From Methanolobus sp. (GTDB taxonomy: Archaea; Halobacteriota; Methanosarcinia; Methanosarcinales; Methanosarcinaceae), in assembly GCA_029762595.1 (NCBI GenBank), contig JARVGJ010000001.1:228081-292080 (forward strand): 64,000 nucleotides of DNA. Reading direction: 5' to 3'. Position 1 is the stretch's first letter; every line of letters starts with the position of its first letter. The notes under the pieces were generated by a model, which made no database searches, was not told the DNA's origin, and worked only from the letters and a program-made list of their open reading frames with translations. The translations under genes and the position numbers were made by a program. This document shows positions 17,980 to 28,824 of this stretch, piece by piece.

Positions 17980-19137
17980 TCATTGACCGGAAAGTGGGGA
18001 CATTGCCCTCAGTTTAAGTATGGTTTCCTGCAAAACCTCAACAAGATAATCGATCTCTTCCATTGTATTCTCCCTGCCAAGACTTATCCTCAGGGAACCG
18101 TGAAGGTAATCATCTTCTATATTAAGGGAGCTGAGTACATGGGATGCCTTCAGTGATTTTGAGGAGCATGCAGAGCCGGTGGACACGGCTATTCCTTTTA
18201 TGTCAAGAAGCATCAGCAAGGATTCACCTTCAGCATACTTAAAACTCAGATTCACATTGTTGGGCAAACGCTGTGTAGGATGGCCATTTAGACGAACATG
18301 GGAAATAGAATCGAATAGCCTGCTGATGAGGGAATCACGCATTTGCTGCATGTTCTCGGAGTCCACTTCCATGCGCTGTTCTGCAAGTGTCATCGCCCTG
18401 GCAAATCCAATTATACCGGGTATGTTCTCCGTTCCTGAACGCATGCCTTTTTCGTGATTACCGCCAAAAATGATAGGCTCGATAGCAGTACCTTTACGGA
18501 CATAGAGAGCTCCCACACCTTTTGGGCCGTGTAGCTTGTGTGAAGAGATGGACAGCATGTCAACGCCCAGCTCGCCCACCTTGACAGGGATCTTGCCAAC
18601 GGTCTGTACAGCATCAGTATGGAAATAAATACCGTTCTTCTTTGCTATACCTGCGATTTCCCGGATGGGCTGGATGGTACCTACTTCATTGTTTGCATGC
18701 ATTATGCTGATAAGGACAGTATTATCACAAATGGAACCCTCTAATTGTACCAGATCCACTACACCATCTTCATCCACAGGAACATACGTCACCTCATGAC
18801 CCAGACTTTCAAGGAAAGCACAGGTATTGAGTACTGCCGGGTGCTCAATGGAAGATGTGATGATATGCTTTTTTCCGGAGTTGTGAGGTATTGAGCCCCT
18901 GATGGCCAGATTGTCAGACTCGGTTCCACCTGAGGTGAATATGATCTCTTCAGGCAGTGCACCGAGACACTCAGCAACCTGCTGACGTGCAATGGAAAGT
19001 GCTTCTGCAGCCTCCCGGCCAAAAGAATGCAGGCTTGAAGAATTACCAAACATCCCAGTAAAGTAAGGCAACATAACATCCACGACCTGAGAATCTGTCG
19101 GGGTGGTTGCACTATGGTCCATATAGATCCGTTTCAT
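17980..19137 (-). CDS. nifS: Cysteine desulfurase (NifS/IscS)
   Basis: A 385-aa PLP-dependent class V aminotransferase. The start (YMDHSATTPTDSQVVDVMLPYF) is typical; the PLP lysine is in SISSHKLHGPKGVGAL, and the catalytic loop Cys is in AVSTGSACSSKSL. It removes sulfur from cysteine and passes it as persulfide to a scaffold, here the adjacent NifU-like protein. The length and the long SACSS loop place it in the IscS/NifS group rather than the SufS group. Confidence 0.95.
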   Translation of the reverse strand: MKRIYMDHSATTPTDSQVVDVMLPYFTGMFGNSSSLHSFGREAAEALSIARQQVAECLGALPEEIIFTSGGTESDNLAIRGSIPHNSGKKHIITSSIEHPAVLNTCAFLESLGHEVTYVPVDEDGVVDLVQLEGSICDNTVLISIMHANNEVGTIQPIREIAGIAKKNGIYFHTDAVQTVGKIPVKVGELGVDMLSISSHKLHGPKGVGALYVRKGTAIEPIIFGGNHEKGMRSGTENIPGIIGFARAMTLAEQRMEVDSENMQQMRDSLISRLFDSISHVRLNGHPTQRLPNNVNLSFKYAEGESLLMLLDIKGIAVSTGSACSSKSLKASHVLSSLNIEDDYLHGSLRISLGRENTMEEIDYLVEVLQETILKLRAMSPLSGQ

Positions 19138-19180
19138 AGTATCCAGTAATACTAGAGAAGACTTTCAATAAATAAATATC

Positions 19181-19201
19181 CTTCAGCAATGCGTGCTGAA
19201 G
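19181..19201 (-). terminator. Hairpin between aIF1 and nifS genes
   Basis: A perfect 8-bp stem (CTTCAGCA 19181-19188, TGCTGAAG 19194-19201) with a 5-nt loop. On the minus strand it is followed by GATATTTATTTATTG, so it could end the aIF1 transcript. It is also only 44 bases from the nifS start and could regulate nifS. Confidence 0.5.
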
Positions 19202-19212
19202 AATTAGAAGCA

Positions 19213-19242
19213 GGCAGTATTACATCCGGCAGTATTACATCC
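19213..19242. repeat. 15-bp tandem duplication
   Basis: GGCAGTATTACATCC occurs twice head to tail with no mismatch, in the nifS upstream region. Confidence 0.8.
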
Positions 19243-19280
19243 TGCAGAGTATGTGGATAATCCACACATTGAGAATTTAA

Positions 19281-19589
19281 TTAATCTTTTATCTGATCCG
19301 GAGAAAATCCTTTTTCAATAAGTACATCTTTCATACGGTTTAGATGGTTGCCCTGTAATTCCACCGCGCTACCTTTTACTGTTCCACCGCATGCAAATTT
19401 AGACTTGAGGTAAGTTGAAAGTTCATGAAGGTCTATTTCATGGGCATCAAAACCCTCAACGACCGTTACTTCTTTACCATACCTTCTTCTGTTTACTTTG
19501 ACAGTTATTCTTTGCTGTTCTTTTGCCACTTCTTCACATATGCAAAGCTCTTTTGGCAATCCACAGACTGAACACATTTCAGAACTCAT
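19281..19589 (-). CDS. Translation initiation factor aIF1 (SUI1 family)
   Basis: 102 aa. The SUI1 core is clear: [31 protein letters not shown] and [19 protein letters not shown]. The N-terminus has a small Cys cluster ([14 protein letters not shown]), as in many euryarchaeal aIF1 proteins, likely zinc-binding. It acts on the small ribosomal subunit in start-codon selection. Confidence 0.95.
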   Translation of the reverse strand: MSSEMCSVCGLPKELCICEEVAKEQQRITVKVNRRRYGKEVTVVEGFDAHEIDLHELSTYLKSKFACGGTVKGSAVELQGNHLNRMKDVLIEKGFSPDQIKD

Positions 19590-19673
19590 CTTGTGGTATT
19601 TCCTCCGACATTATTATCTATTTTAAACACTCCTTATGTCTTTAATAAAATAGATGGTTAGAGTAAAACTTCG

Positions 19674-20033
19674 ATGATATTAATAACTAATGGTAAAGAA
19701 GTAGCAACAGACATTGATTTTGCCTGCAGTCTGTTCGAACAGGTAAAAGGGCTCATGTTCAGCAGGAAGATAGCTGACAACTATGCACTCATTTTTGTAA
19801 TGAAAAGAGCGCAACGGGTTTCCTTGCACATGCTATTTGTGAATTACCCTATTGATGTTATTTTCCTTGACGAGAATAAAAGAGTGATAAAGACTTCCAG
19901 CATGAGACCATGGATAGGCACATGCACATGTGCGGGAAAAGTAAAATATGTCATCGAGACCTCGCATGGAAAATCAAAGGCAATGGGAATCAAAGAAGGT
20001 GACGGTTTTAAATTTGATCATAAAGTCCTGTAA
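19674..20033 (+). CDS. DUF192 (UPF0127) family protein
   Basis: 119 aa with the DUF192 pattern: DFACSLFEQVKGLMFSRKI, then LHMLFVNYPIDVIFLDENK and YVIETSHGKSKAMGIKEGD. It is a conserved single-domain beta-barrel of unknown function. There is no signal peptide in this copy. A small open stretch lies between it and purL (20034-20185). Confidence 0.9.
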   Translation: MILITNGKEVATDIDFACSLFEQVKGLMFSRKIADNYALIFVMKRAQRVSLHMLFVNYPIDVIFLDENKRVIKTSSMRPWIGTCTCAGKVKYVIETSHGKSKAMGIKEGDGFKFDHKVL

Positions 20034-20185
20034 TGGACCACTTTACCAAAGGATTACAGGGGACGTAGCAAGAATAGGTATTGCATTATGGGCAAAGAAA
20101 TGTTTATTACATTCCGGGTTCTTTAGAGCCCTGATAGAATCCTCACATCAATCAAATCAATATATTATGAACCAGAGGCACATGA

Positions 20186-22333
20186 ATGTTACCTGAAGAT
20201 GACTTTAAGATCATAACAGATAAGATGGGAAGGGAACCCAATCTTGTGGAACAGGGATGTTTCCTGAACCTATGGAGCGAACACTGCTCATATCGCTCAA
20301 GTGCACCATTGCTCAGGACCTTCACAACAACCGGCGACAAAGTGATTATCGGTCCGGGAGATGATGCTGCAATTGTTGACTTTGGACATGGCTGGGTACT
20401 TGCCATAGGTATGGAAAGTCACAACCACCCATCATATGTGGACCCTTATAACGGTGCAGCAACTGGTGTTGGTGGTATCGTGCGTGACATCATATCCATG
20501 GGTGCAAGACCAATAGCACTTATGGACCCACTCTATTTCGGACCTCTTGACAACCCCAAGAACCTCTACCTGTTCGAACACATCATAGAAGGAATTGCAG
20601 GATACGGCAACTGTATCGGAGTGCCCGTGGTACGAGGAGAGGCATTCTTTGACCGCTCATACAGTGGCAACCCTCTTGTGAACGTAGTCGCGGTAGGCCT
20701 TGCGCGTGAAAAGGATGTTGTGACAGCCTGTGCACAGAAGGCAGGCAACAAACTTGTGCTCATGGGATCTACGACTGGCAGGGACGGGCTCGGTGGGGCA
20801 TCCTTTGCATCAAGAGACCTTTCAGAGGATTCTGAGGCACAGGACAGACCAAGTATCCAGATTGGCGACCCCTTCACCGAAAAATTACTCATCGAGGCAA
20901 CCCTGGAAGCCATTGGTAAAGGATATATCAGATCCTGCAGGGACCTTGGTGCGGCAGGACTTGCCGGCGCAAGTTCTGAGATGGCCTCAAAGGGAAATCT
21001 GGGAATGCGGATAGTTGCTGATAATGTGATCCTGCGTGAGACAGGCATGACACCTTATGAGATACTCATTGCTGAATCACAGGAGCGCATGCTTCTTGAA
21101 GTGGAACCTGAAAATGTGGATGCTGTCCTGGGCATAGCTAAAAAGTACGACCTCAACGCAAGCATGATAGGCGAACTCACTGAAGAGATGCAATACAAAG
21201 TTGAATTTAGAGGCGAGGTCGCAGCCGACATGCCAATCAAACTGCTGACAGAAGGTGCCCCAACATTTGAAAGACCTTCCACTCCGACAGAACGAAGGGA
21301 TGCAGGAGAGAAACCAGGCGTGCCATCCGACCTCAGAAAAGCCATAATTGACGTACTTTCCTCCCACAATGTAGCATCAAAGAGATGGATCTACAGACAA
21401 TACGACCATGACGTGCAGGTTCGCACGGTCAGGAAACCGGGTGATGATTCAGGGATACTACGCATTGAAGGGAACGAAGGAATAGCACTCTCATGCGGTT
21501 GCAACCCCAGACACACACTGCTTGATCCCTATGAAGGCGGAAGAGGAACTGTTGTTGAGAATGCAATGAACCTTGCAGTAAAGGGAGCAAGAGGTATTGC
21601 TATTGTGGATTGTCTCAACTTCGGCAACCCAGAGAGACCGGATATATACTGGCAGTTCAAAAATGCCATCCTTGGACTGGGTGATGCGGCAAGGGAACTG
21701 GGAATACCCGTAGTAGGTGGAAACGTTTCCCTGTACAACGAGAGCGGGGAATTCAAGACTGCCATCGCACCCACACCATCCATTGGTCTTGTTGGCTACA
21801 TCGGGGATGTCAGCATGGCACCTGAAGGAGTATTCACAAAAGAGGGCGACACAATATTCCTGATAGGTACAACAAATGATGAAATGGGTGGCTCTGAATA
21901 TTACAACATTATAGGAAAGGAGAAGTATGGAAAGAGTCCAAAGGTGCCAGGTAACGTTACAGAGATAATAGACAAGCTCATTGAACTTGCAGCAAGTGGT
22001 AAACTCACCGCATCACATGACGTGTCACTTGGTGGCATTGCTGCAGCAATCGCAGAGATGTGTACAGATTACGGTGCAGATATCGACCTGGGACCCATCG
22101 CTGAAGGTTTAGGACCTGATGAACTGCTCTTCTCCGAATCCTGTGCAAGGGCAATAGTGACAAGTCCTGAGCCTGAGGCTATTATGGAAATGCTGGAAGG
22201 TATCCCATATTCAGTTATCGGTAAGGTCATGGGAAAGGAACTTAAAATATCAGGGAACGGATTCGCCATAAAAATCCCTATTGAAGAAATTAATGAGGCC
22301 AGAGAAAGCCTCATGAACTTGATGATGGAATGA
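20186..22333 (+). CDS. purL: Phosphoribosylformylglycinamidine synthase, large subunit
   Basis: 715 aa, the usual size of the small-type PurL that works with separate PurQ and PurS. Motifs include [44 protein letters not shown]-type ATP-binding sequence (about residues 70-100), [15 protein letters not shown], and a second AIRS-like domain with [11 protein letters not shown] and SHDVSLGG. It makes FGAM from FGAR, glutamine and ATP in purine synthesis. The next genes are unrelated, and purQ/purS are not in the window. Confidence 0.96.
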   Translation: MLPEDDFKIITDKMGREPNLVEQGCFLNLWSEHCSYRSSAPLLRTFTTTGDKVIIGPGDDAAIVDFGHGWVLAIGMESHNHPSYVDPYNGAATGVGGIVRDIISMGARPIALMDPLYFGPLDNPKNLYLFEHIIEGIAGYGNCIGVPVVRGEAFFDRSYSGNPLVNVVAVGLAREKDVVTACAQKAGNKLVLMGSTTGRDGLGGASFASRDLSEDSEAQDRPSIQIGDPFTEKLLIEATLEAIGKGYIRSCRDLGAAGLAGASSEMASKGNLGMRIVADNVILRETGMTPYEILIAESQERMLLEVEPENVDAVLGIAKKYDLNASMIGELTEEMQYKVEFRGEVAADMPIKLLTEGAPTFERPSTPTERRDAGEKPGVPSDLRKAIIDVLSSHNVASKRWIYRQYDHDVQVRTVRKPGDDSGILRIEGNEGIALSCGCNPRHTLLDPYEGGRGTVVENAMNLAVKGARGIAIVDCLNFGNPERPDIYWQFKNAILGLGDAARELGIPVVGGNVSLYNESGEFKTAIAPTPSIGLVGYIGDVSMAPEGVFTKEGDTIFLIGTTNDEMGGSEYYNIIGKEKYGKSPKVPGNVTEIIDKLIELAASGKLTASHDVSLGGIAAAIAEMCTDYGADIDLGPIAEGLGPDELLFSESCARAIVTSPEPEAIMEMLEGIPYSVIGKVMGKELKISGNGFAIKIPIEEINEARESLMNLMME

Positions 22334-22348
22334 TTTCCATCATTTTTC
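22322..22348 (+). terminator. Hairpin terminator overlapping the purL stop
   Basis: ATGATGGAA (22322-22330) pairs with TTCCATCAT (22335-22343) across a 4-nt loop that contains the TGA stop, and a run of T follows. Confidence 0.65.
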
Positions 22349-22393
22349 ATTAATAGAACAGAAAACAGGCCGCTTTTAAATGACAAGCCAAAA

Positions 22394-23044
22394 TTATCTG
22401 CTCTCTTTAAGAGCATCCTCATATAGCTCCCTGAGATTTGTAGGGATGGGATTTTCCTTTAACATTTTTGCAAAATAGGCGAGGTTATGCACCATATAGC
22501 GTACTGTCTTGTTGGTGTAAAGATGTTTTTCCCCGCCCGCCTCTATATAACTTGGACCGGGACCTGCAGGCCCTACCCAGTAACTATCCACATTAGGCGG
22601 GATGGTGCATCCTAAATGAGTAAGGTTGAAAAGCGTATTTGCAGCAACATCGTGGGCTCCGTCCTCGTTACCTGTGATGATCACTCCACCGACCTTCCCA
22701 TACAGAGGGAACTGGCCGGTCTCAGGATCACTTTCCTCATAGATACCATCAAGCCTTTCAAACACCATTTGAGCCACAGACGAACGCACACCGAACCATA
22801 TAGGAGATCCTATGACAAGAATATCACATGCTTTTATCCTCTCCAGTATCAACGGCCATTCGTCCCCATCGCCCTCATCTGAAGAAACACCAAAGCGTAC
22901 ATTGTAATCAGTGACACGTACAACCTCACTTTCAATACCCATATCCCCAAAAAGCCTGACGGCTTTGTCAATAAGTGCCCTTGTGTTTGATATTTCATTC
23001 GAGCTTTTAAGAGTACAGTTGAGAAATAATGCATTTAACCCCAT
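22394..23044 (-). CDS. Flavodoxin-fold NADPH-dependent FMN reductase
   Basis: 216 aa from the ATG at 23044 (MGLNALFLNCTLKSSNE). The frame continues up to 23119, but those residues do not fit the fold. It has the FMN-binding pattern of the NADPH-dependent FMN reductase / iron-sulfur flavoprotein group: LNCTLKSS, DILVIGSPIWFGVRSSVAQMV and GGVIITGNEDGAHDVA. The physiological partner is unknown. It converges with purL. Confidence 0.82.
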   Translation of the reverse strand: MGLNALFLNCTLKSSNEISNTRALIDKAVRLFGDMGIESEVVRVTDYNVRFGVSSDEGDGDEWPLILERIKACDILVIGSPIWFGVRSSVAQMVFERLDGIYEESDPETGQFPLYGKVGGVIITGNEDGAHDVAANTLFNLTHLGCTIPPNVDSYWVGPAGPGPSYIEAGGEKHLYTNKTVRYMVHNLAYFAKMLKENPIPTNLRELYEDALKESR

Positions 23045-23189
23045 GAAAAAGCATAGGAGTTTAGCACATAAAGCTATTTCCCTGCAAAAACAGGACATAG
23101 AAATAATGCAAAGATACAAAGCCTCAAAATGAAATGAAAATTAATAAAAAGAGTTTGAAAGAATGGTAACTACCATTCCCTCTGAAGAT

Positions 23190-23402
23190 TTATTCGGTCT
23201 TCTCTCCAAAAGCGAATTTGCGCAGTACTCTTGTAATCTTGATGTTTACAGTATCGCCGACCTGGGCCTGCGGCACAAATATCACAAATCCTTCTACCCT
23301 TGCAATTCCATCGCCTTCTCTTGCGATATCTTCAATCGTTACTTCATAGGTTTCCCCAACATCTACAGGAGCTGTTGATTCTCTGTCATTGTTGTTAAAC
23401 AA
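23190..23402 (-). CDS. TRAM-domain RNA-binding protein
   Basis: A 70-aa stand-alone TRAM domain: VGETYEVTIEDIAREGDGIARV, then GFVIFVPQAQVGDTVNIKITRVLRKFAF. Such small TRAM proteins in methanogens act as RNA chaperones, like bacterial cold-shock proteins. The only workable start is TTG at 23402; no in-frame ATG exists upstream of the domain. The leader before it is structured. Confidence 0.92.
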   Translation of the reverse strand: MFNNNDRESTAPVDVGETYEVTIEDIAREGDGIARVEGFVIFVPQAQVGDTVNIKITRVLRKFAFGEKTE

Positions 23403-23431
23403 AATAATGCACGTCCTTTAAATTCAAAAAC

Positions 23432-23507
23432 AAGATCTAAGACCATACTGAAAACACAATCAATCGAAAATCCGATTAAACTGAATCCCAGAACAGTACT
23501 AGATCTT
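23432..23507 (-). promoter_or_regulatory. Structured leader upstream of the TRAM gene
   Basis: An 8-bp closing stem AAGATCTA (23432-23439) / TAGATCTT (23500-23507) encloses an inner small hairpin (AATCG / CGATT around 23462-23477). It lies in the 5' leader of the TRAM gene on the minus strand. This looks like a folded mRNA leader that could affect stability or translation with temperature; function is inferred. Confidence 0.4.
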
Positions 23508-23674
23508 ACAGCGCTATGTACACATAACAGGTATTTAAATCTTCGTGACAGGAAAATGAATTGACATGAAATATGAGATAATATTGGAAACCATATCTTA
23601 TTTATCCTTTAGAATAAAATAGGTAGCTATAAATCACAAGCATACAAAATATTCAGAATGATTTTTGGGATGAA

Positions 23675-25915
23675 ATGATGGATGAAGTACAGATCAAAAT
23701 AGAAAAAGCGCACCCTAATGACTTTGGAAGAGGTATTATCCGCCTGGACCCTACTACACTCTTAAGCCTGCAACTCTCACCTGGTGACATCGTGGAGATA
23801 GAGGGCAAGAGAAAAACCGCAGCTAAAGTATGGAGAGCTGAGAGACAGGATTGGGGGCAAGGGATTGCCAGGATAGACGGATTCATAAGGCAGAATGCAG
23901 GTGTGGGAATAGGCGAAAGGGTAACTATCCGCAAAGCCGATTTTGTGACCGCCACCAAAGTAATCCTGGCACCCCCCGAAGGTGTCACCATGGAATATGG
24001 AGACCATATAAGCGAGATAATCAAACGTAACATAATGAAGCGACCTCTTGTGGAAGGAGATATAATCCCTATTATCAGCTCCATGACACAACCCATGACA
24101 AGCCAGATGGGCGGGGGACAAGCAATACCTCTGATAGCCGTTGAGACAGAACCAGCAGAAGAGATCCTTATCATAGGGGAATTCACAGAGATAGAACTTC
24201 GCCAGAAACCTGTCCGTGGCTATGACGGGGCAGCAAGAGGAATAACTTACGAGGATATAGGTGGCCTCGGTTCAGAAATACAGCGCGTAAGAGAGATGAT
24301 CGAGCTTCCGCTGAAACACCCTGAACTCTTCCAGAGGCTGAATATCGAACCTCCCAAGGGAATAATACTCTATGGGCCCCCAGGCACTGGAAAAACATTA
24401 ATAGCCAAGGCTGTTGCAAACGAATCAAGGGCAAATTTCCTTTACATAGCAGGACCTGAGATAATGGGCAAGTATTACGGAGAAAGTGAAGAACGTATCC
24501 GTAAGATCTTTGAAGAGGCAGAGGAGGATGCCCCATCTATTGTGTTCATTGACGAGATAGACTCCATCGCACCAAAACGGCAGAACGTTACCGGAGAAGT
24601 GGAGCGCAGGGTCGTTGCCCAGCTCCTTACAATGATGGACGGTCTTGAAGAAAGAGGACAGGTAGTTGTAATAGGCGCCACCAACAGACTGGATGCTATT
24701 GATCCTGCACTCAGAAGGCCTGGAAGATTTGACAGGGAAATTGAGATTGGTGTCCCGGACATTGAAGACAGACTGGAGATAATGCAGATCCACACCAGAG
24801 GTGTACCCCTGGCCGAAGATGTTGACGAGGAGTTCCTGGACTACATTGCCAAACACACCCAGGCATTTGTAGGTGCTGACCTGCTTGCACTTGTACAGGA
24901 AGCTGCAATGCGCTCCTTAAGGCGTGCCCTTCCCGATATAAATCTTGAAGATGAGGACATTCCACAGGAAATACTTGAGACAATTGTGGTATGCAAGGAT
25001 GATTTTGAGAATGCGTTAAGGGAGATCGAACCTTCCGCAATGAGAGAAGTGCTTGTTGAAGTACCGCCGGTAAAATGGGATGACGTTGGTGGGCTGGACA
25101 AAGCGAAGCAGGAGATAAAAGAAGCTGTGGAATGGCCACTAACAAGACCTGATAAGTTCGTCAGCATGGGTATCAAACCACCAAAGGGAGTTTTGTTATT
25201 CGGTCCCCCCGGAACCGGGAAGACCCTTATAGCTCAGGCAGTGGCAAATGAATCTAACGCCAACTTCATCAGTGTCAAAGGGCCTCAGATGCTTTCAAAA
25301 TGGGTAGGAGAATCCGAGAAGGCCATCAGGGAGACTTTCAAGAAAGCAAGGCAAGTAGCACCTTGTATAGTATTTTTTGATGAAATTGACTCCATTGCAC
25401 CCATGAGAAGTGCAGCTTCTGAGGATTCAAAGGTTTCAGAGAGAATAGTCAACCAATTGCTTACAGAGCTTGATGGCCTTGAACCGCTGAAAGAGATCAT
25501 AGTAGTTGCTGCAACCAACCGGCCAGACATCATAGACCCTGCACTCCTGAGGTCTGGCAGGTTTGACAGAATGGTGCTTGTAGGGCACTCCACCTACAAC
25601 GGAAGGAAGGATATCTTCAAGATACATACAAAGAACATACCCCTGAGTGACGATGTTACGATAGATGACCTTGCAACCATCACAGAAGGTTTTGTCGGTG
25701 CAGACATAGAAGCTGTCTGCAGGGAAGCCGTAATGCTTGCATTGAGGGAAGACTTTGAAGTGGAGAAAATTAGTATGAAACATTTCAGGGAAGCTCTGAA
25801 CAAGGTCAGGCCAACGCTTTCTGAGAACATGATGGAATATTACAAGAAGATAGAGGAACAATTCAAAGGCGGCATTAAGAAAGAGGAAGCAAGCTCCTAT
25901 ATAGGCTTCCTTTGA
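23675..25915 (+). CDS. CDC48/VCP-like AAA+ ATPase
   Basis: 746 aa. The N-terminal CDC48 double-psi barrel ([16 protein letters not shown]) and CDC48 domain 2 precede two AAA modules, D1 and D2. Each has GPPGTGKT, a Walker B ([11 protein letters not shown] and [11 protein letters not shown]) and a second-region-of-homology block ending in arginine fingers (RRPGRFDRE and RSGRFDRM). Hexameric CDC48 unfolds proteins, likely for the archaeal proteasome. The C-terminus SSYIGFL lacks an HbYX proteasome-docking motif. A TATA-like TATAAAT lies upstream near 23628. Confidence 0.96.
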   Translation: MMDEVQIKIEKAHPNDFGRGIIRLDPTTLLSLQLSPGDIVEIEGKRKTAAKVWRAERQDWGQGIARIDGFIRQNAGVGIGERVTIRKADFVTATKVILAPPEGVTMEYGDHISEIIKRNIMKRPLVEGDIIPIISSMTQPMTSQMGGGQAIPLIAVETEPAEEILIIGEFTEIELRQKPVRGYDGAARGITYEDIGGLGSEIQRVREMIELPLKHPELFQRLNIEPPKGIILYGPPGTGKTLIAKAVANESRANFLYIAGPEIMGKYYGESEERIRKIFEEAEEDAPSIVFIDEIDSIAPKRQNVTGEVERRVVAQLLTMMDGLEERGQVVVIGATNRLDAIDPALRRPGRFDREIEIGVPDIEDRLEIMQIHTRGVPLAEDVDEEFLDYIAKHTQAFVGADLLALVQEAAMRSLRRALPDINLEDEDIPQEILETIVVCKDDFENALREIEPSAMREVLVEVPPVKWDDVGGLDKAKQEIKEAVEWPLTRPDKFVSMGIKPPKGVLLFGPPGTGKTLIAQAVANESNANFISVKGPQMLSKWVGESEKAIRETFKKARQVAPCIVFFDEIDSIAPMRSAASEDSKVSERIVNQLLTELDGLEPLKEIIVVAATNRPDIIDPALLRSGRFDRMVLVGHSTYNGRKDIFKIHTKNIPLSDDVTIDDLATITEGFVGADIEAVCREAVMLALREDFEVEKISMKHFREALNKVRPTLSENMMEYYKKIEEQFKGGIKKEEASSYIGFL

Positions 25916-26030
25916 ACATTTATCAGGAATAAGCTTCCAATTGCAGGATAAATAGGCAAGTTCTTATATAGTATACAGATTAATAAATGAAAAATTTACA
26001 TGTGATATTTATATCAAGGGGCGAATGAAA

Positions 26031-26306
26031 ATGGCAAATGTCTTTGCAAAGAACCTTTCAAGCAAGCAGGTAATGGCAACAGATGGAACTGAAATAGGCA
26101 TCCTGTTCAATATTGTAATGGATATAAGGACAGGTGACCTCATTGACCTGATAGTCAAACCGGACATGAGTCTGGATACATCCAAGTACAAGAGTGATGA
26201 GCAGTATATATTGTTGCCTTTTGAATCTGTCAGGGCGATCAAGGATTACATAGTCGTTGACAAGAACATAGCACGTGGATTAGTTACAGAACACAGCAAC
26301 GTCTGA
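26031..26306 (+). CDS. PRC-barrel domain protein
   Basis: 91 aa from the ATG at 26031 (an in-frame ATG at 26025 is equally possible; GGGG at 26018 fits the later one better). The whole protein is one PRC-barrel: SKQVMATDGTEIGILFNIVMD, then a conserved LIDLIVKPD, and YILLPFESVRAIKDYIVVD. In archaea small PRC-barrel proteins are linked to cell division and RNA metabolism. No partner gene is adjacent. Confidence 0.88.
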   Translation: MANVFAKNLSSKQVMATDGTEIGILFNIVMDIRTGDLIDLIVKPDMSLDTSKYKSDEQYILLPFESVRAIKDYIVVDKNIARGLVTEHSNV

Positions 26307-26314
26307 GTAAGCAG

Positions 26315-26343
26315 ACTGCAAAGAATGAAATCGCCTTTGCAGT
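26315..26343. terminator. Bidirectional hairpin between convergent genes
   Basis: ACTGCAAAG (26315-26323) pairs perfectly with CTTTGCAGT (26335-26343) over an 11-nt loop, and TAAAAAATATTCTTATTTC follows. It can end both the PRC-barrel transcript and the convergent phosphatase transcript. Confidence 0.6.
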
Positions 26344-26364
26344 ACTGTAAAAAATATTCTTATT

Positions 26365-27045
26365 TCAGATCATGCCCTTGGAAAGGAGATGATCGATTGC
26401 TTCCACTGTGCCATTGCCGTATGTCGCTGTGCTGACATAATCTGCAATATCCTTCAGGAAATCATCTGCATTTCCAACAGCTATTGCAAAACCAGCCTCC
26501 TGAAGCATTTCCAGGTCATTCACAGAATCACCAATGGCAACAAAATCAGTAGTCTTAAGTCCCATTAGTTCTGCCATTTTGATTAAACCTGTGCCTTTGT
26601 TTATTTTCCTGCTCTTTATATGGATAGCAAAATGGGTGTCAATTATCTCGACCCCCGGGAAATGTGAGCCCAGCAGTTCCCTGGCTTTTTCAATATCAAA
26701 ATCACTTCGCAGGACAATTTCGGTTTCCCGGTGTACAGAATCGAGTTTTTCCATATCGAAATGATCTGCAAGTAATTCGTATGCTTCTTCACATTCATGG
26801 ATTACATCTGAGACTATTGGCTCATTGTCAAAACCATCTACTATAACGCCACCGTTCTCAGCAATGATATTGCAGCACACACCTACAAGCTTTGCTACTG
26901 CCTTTGCATAACAGAGAACATTCCCGGTTGCTATCACAACAGGAACATCGATTGACCTGAGTTTTGCAGCAGCCTTAAGACTAAGCTTGCGATCCATATG
27001 AGTAATAGTGCCATCAACATCTATAACAAGAGCCTTATACTTCAT
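26365..27045 (-). CDS. Phosphoglycolate phosphatase, archaeal HAD type
   Basis: 226 aa from the ATG at 27045 (MKYKALVIDVDGTIT). HAD motif I is DVDGTIT, motif II is VIATGN, and motifs III/IV are K176-region KINKGTG and IGDSVNDLEML. The archaeal SPP-like family removes phosphate from phosphoglycolate, a product of DNA damage repair. It converges with the PRC-barrel gene. Confidence 0.87.
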   Translation of the reverse strand: MKYKALVIDVDGTITHMDRKLSLKAAAKLRSIDVPVVIATGNVLCYAKAVAKLVGVCCNIIAENGGVIVDGFDNEPIVSDVIHECEEAYELLADHFDMEKLDSVHRETEIVLRSDFDIEKARELLGSHFPGVEIIDTHFAIHIKSRKINKGTGLIKMAELMGLKTTDFVAIGDSVNDLEMLQEAGFAIAVGNADDFLKDIADYVSTATYGNGTVEAIDHLLSKGMI

Positions 27046-27158
27046 AAGCAATAGATGATAATCGAGAGATAAAAGCGTTTCCAATGTAAAGTATGTTCAA
27101 ATTATAAAAATAATCCAGCATTCAAAATACTCATACTTCAGCTAAAAAGAAAGTAATT

Positions 27159-27172
27159 CCTCCTTAAGGAGG
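27159..27172 (-). terminator. Palindrome after radA
   Basis: CCTCCTTAAGGAGG is a perfect 14-bp palindrome, followed on the minus strand by AATTACTTTCTTTTTAG. It is 18 bases beyond the radA stop and probably ends that transcript. It also contains an anti-Shine-Dalgarno-like core. Confidence 0.55.
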
Positions 27173-27190
27173 TGTCAATATAACCCTGCC

Positions 27191-28168
27191 TTATGGATCA
27201 CGCAGACCTGGCGTGGTTACGGAGATTATTGATTCCCCGTCAGGAAGATTTGGAGAGTCCACAAGTTTGACTATTCTTTTATCACCCTTGGATTTGCGCA
27301 GATAGAGCCTGAAAGTCGCTGTGTGGCCCACAATGTGTCCGCCAATAGGTTTTGTAGGGTCCCCGAAGAACGCATCCGGTTTGGACATGACCTGGTTTGT
27401 AACAACAACGCATGAATTATAGAGATCACCGCATTTTTGCAGAGCGTGCAGATGCTTGTTCAGCTTTTGCTGCCTGTCAGCAAGTGTTCCTCTTCCTATG
27501 TATTCAGCCCTGAAGTGAGCGGTAAGGGAATCCACTACAAAAAGTCTTACAGGCATGTCTGTATCCTTAAGTTCGTTTGCAAGCTCCATTGCTGAATCAA
27601 CAAGAAGGATCTGGTGATTGGAATTATAGGCTCGGGCCACATGTATGTGTTTGAGGAATTCTTCAGGGTCATATTCCTGACCGTATCTTTCGGACAGGCC
27701 ATCTACCATCTGTTTAATCCTTTCCGGCCTGAAAGTGTTCTCCGTATCAATTATGATCACAGAACCACCAAGTCCGCCCATTTCTTTTGGCAATTGCACA
27801 TTTACGGCAAGCTGGTGTGCAACCTGTGTTTTACCGGAACCGAATTCACCATAGAGTTCAGTAATTGCCTGAGTGTCTATCCCACCGCCCATCATCTCAT
27901 CAAATTCTGTACACCCGGTAGATAACTTACCCACCAGTTTTCTGCGCTCAAGCACAACATCGCCTGTCTCAAAACCCCCTATATCAGCAGACTGACGAGC
28001 CGCAAGGATGATCTTTGACGCAGTGGATTCACCGATTTCTGCAGCCGTTGCAAGTTCTGCCGGAGAGGATACCGCAATTGCCTCAATGGTCGTAAATCCT
28101 GCATCTTTCAATTTCTGAGCGGTTGCCGGACCAACATGATCCAGTTCTTCCAATAACACTTCTGACAT
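27191..28168 (-). CDS. radA: DNA recombinase RadA
   Basis: 325 aa. An N-terminal helix-hairpin-helix domain ([21 protein letters not shown]) precedes the RecA-like ATPase with Walker [10 protein letters not shown] and Walker [12 protein letters not shown]. The L2-region and C-terminal [17 protein letters not shown] are typical of archaeal RadA. It forms filaments for strand exchange in homologous recombination. The length matches archaeal RadA and no intein is present. Its TATA box is at 28234. Confidence 0.97.
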   Translation of the reverse strand: MSEVLLEELDHVGPATAQKLKDAGFTTIEAIAVSSPAELATAAEIGESTASKIILAARQSADIGGFETGDVVLERRKLVGKLSTGCTEFDEMMGGGIDTQAITELYGEFGSGKTQVAHQLAVNVQLPKEMGGLGGSVIIIDTENTFRPERIKQMVDGLSERYGQEYDPEEFLKHIHVARAYNSNHQILLVDSAMELANELKDTDMPVRLFVVDSLTAHFRAEYIGRGTLADRQQKLNKHLHALQKCGDLYNSCVVVTNQVMSKPDAFFGDPTKPIGGHIVGHTATFRLYLRKSKGDKRIVKLVDSPNLPDGESIISVTTPGLRDP

Positions 28169-28233
28169 TTATCTTAACTCCTTGGTGCACATGTTTTCTT
28201 CCGGTGCACAATTCGATTATCTAATTGGCTTCA

Positions 28234-28245
28234 CAGTATATATAG
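28234..28245 (-). promoter_or_regulatory. TATA box for radA
   Basis: AGCTATATATAC on the minus strand lies about 70 bases before the radA ATG and fits the archaeal TATA consensus. Confidence 0.5.
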
Positions 28246-28324
28246 CTGAATAGAGCGGGGTGAAAGTATTTCATGTGATGAAACTAACACAAGACTTATC
28301 AGCAAAAGCAGGTATTAAGGAGCA

Positions 28325-28801
28325 ATGGCCAGAGTGGTAGTCGGCGGAACTTTTGAGTGCCTCCATGACGGGCACCGGGAACTTTTAAGAAAAGCATTCG
28401 AGCTTGCAGATGATGGAGAAATGGACATTGGCCTTACATCCAATGAAATGGCTCACAAACGTCCGCGCCCTGTCCCGGATTATAGTGTCCGCAAAAAAAG
28501 ACTTCTTAAGTACATACGCAAGATCGCAGCCAACACGAATTATACTATCGTTGAACTTAAAGACCCTTACGGCAATACCCTTACTAAGGATTATGATTAC
28601 ATTGTAGTTTCCCCGGAAACATACCCTGTTGCGCTTAAGATCAACCAGCTCAGAAGAGAGCGGAACATGCAACAGATGGAGATAGTAAGGATAGAATACA
28701 TACTTGCAGACGATAAAGAGCCCATTTCCTCCACAAGGATAGTCCGGGGAGAGATAGACATTCACGGCCATTTAAGGCATACACAGGGACATGATTTATA
28801 A
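28325..28801 (+). CDS. coaD: Phosphopantetheine adenylyltransferase, archaeal type
   Basis: 158 aa. The nucleotidyltransferase start VVVGGTFECLHDGHREL has the HxGH ATP site (here HDGH), and ISSTRI near residue 145 is the second nucleotide motif. The archaeal/eukaryotic-type PPAT makes dephospho-CoA in coenzyme A synthesis. The chosen ATG follows an AAGGAGC ribosome site. The gene is divergent from radA. Confidence 0.93.
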   Translation: MARVVVGGTFECLHDGHRELLRKAFELADDGEMDIGLTSNEMAHKRPRPVPDYSVRKKRLLKYIRKIAANTNYTIVELKDPYGNTLTKDYDYIVVSPETYPVALKINQLRRERNMQQMEIVRIEYILADDKEPISSTRIVRGEIDIHGHLRHTQGHDL

Positions 28802-28824
28802 GCTACCTTTTACAAGTAAGGTTC

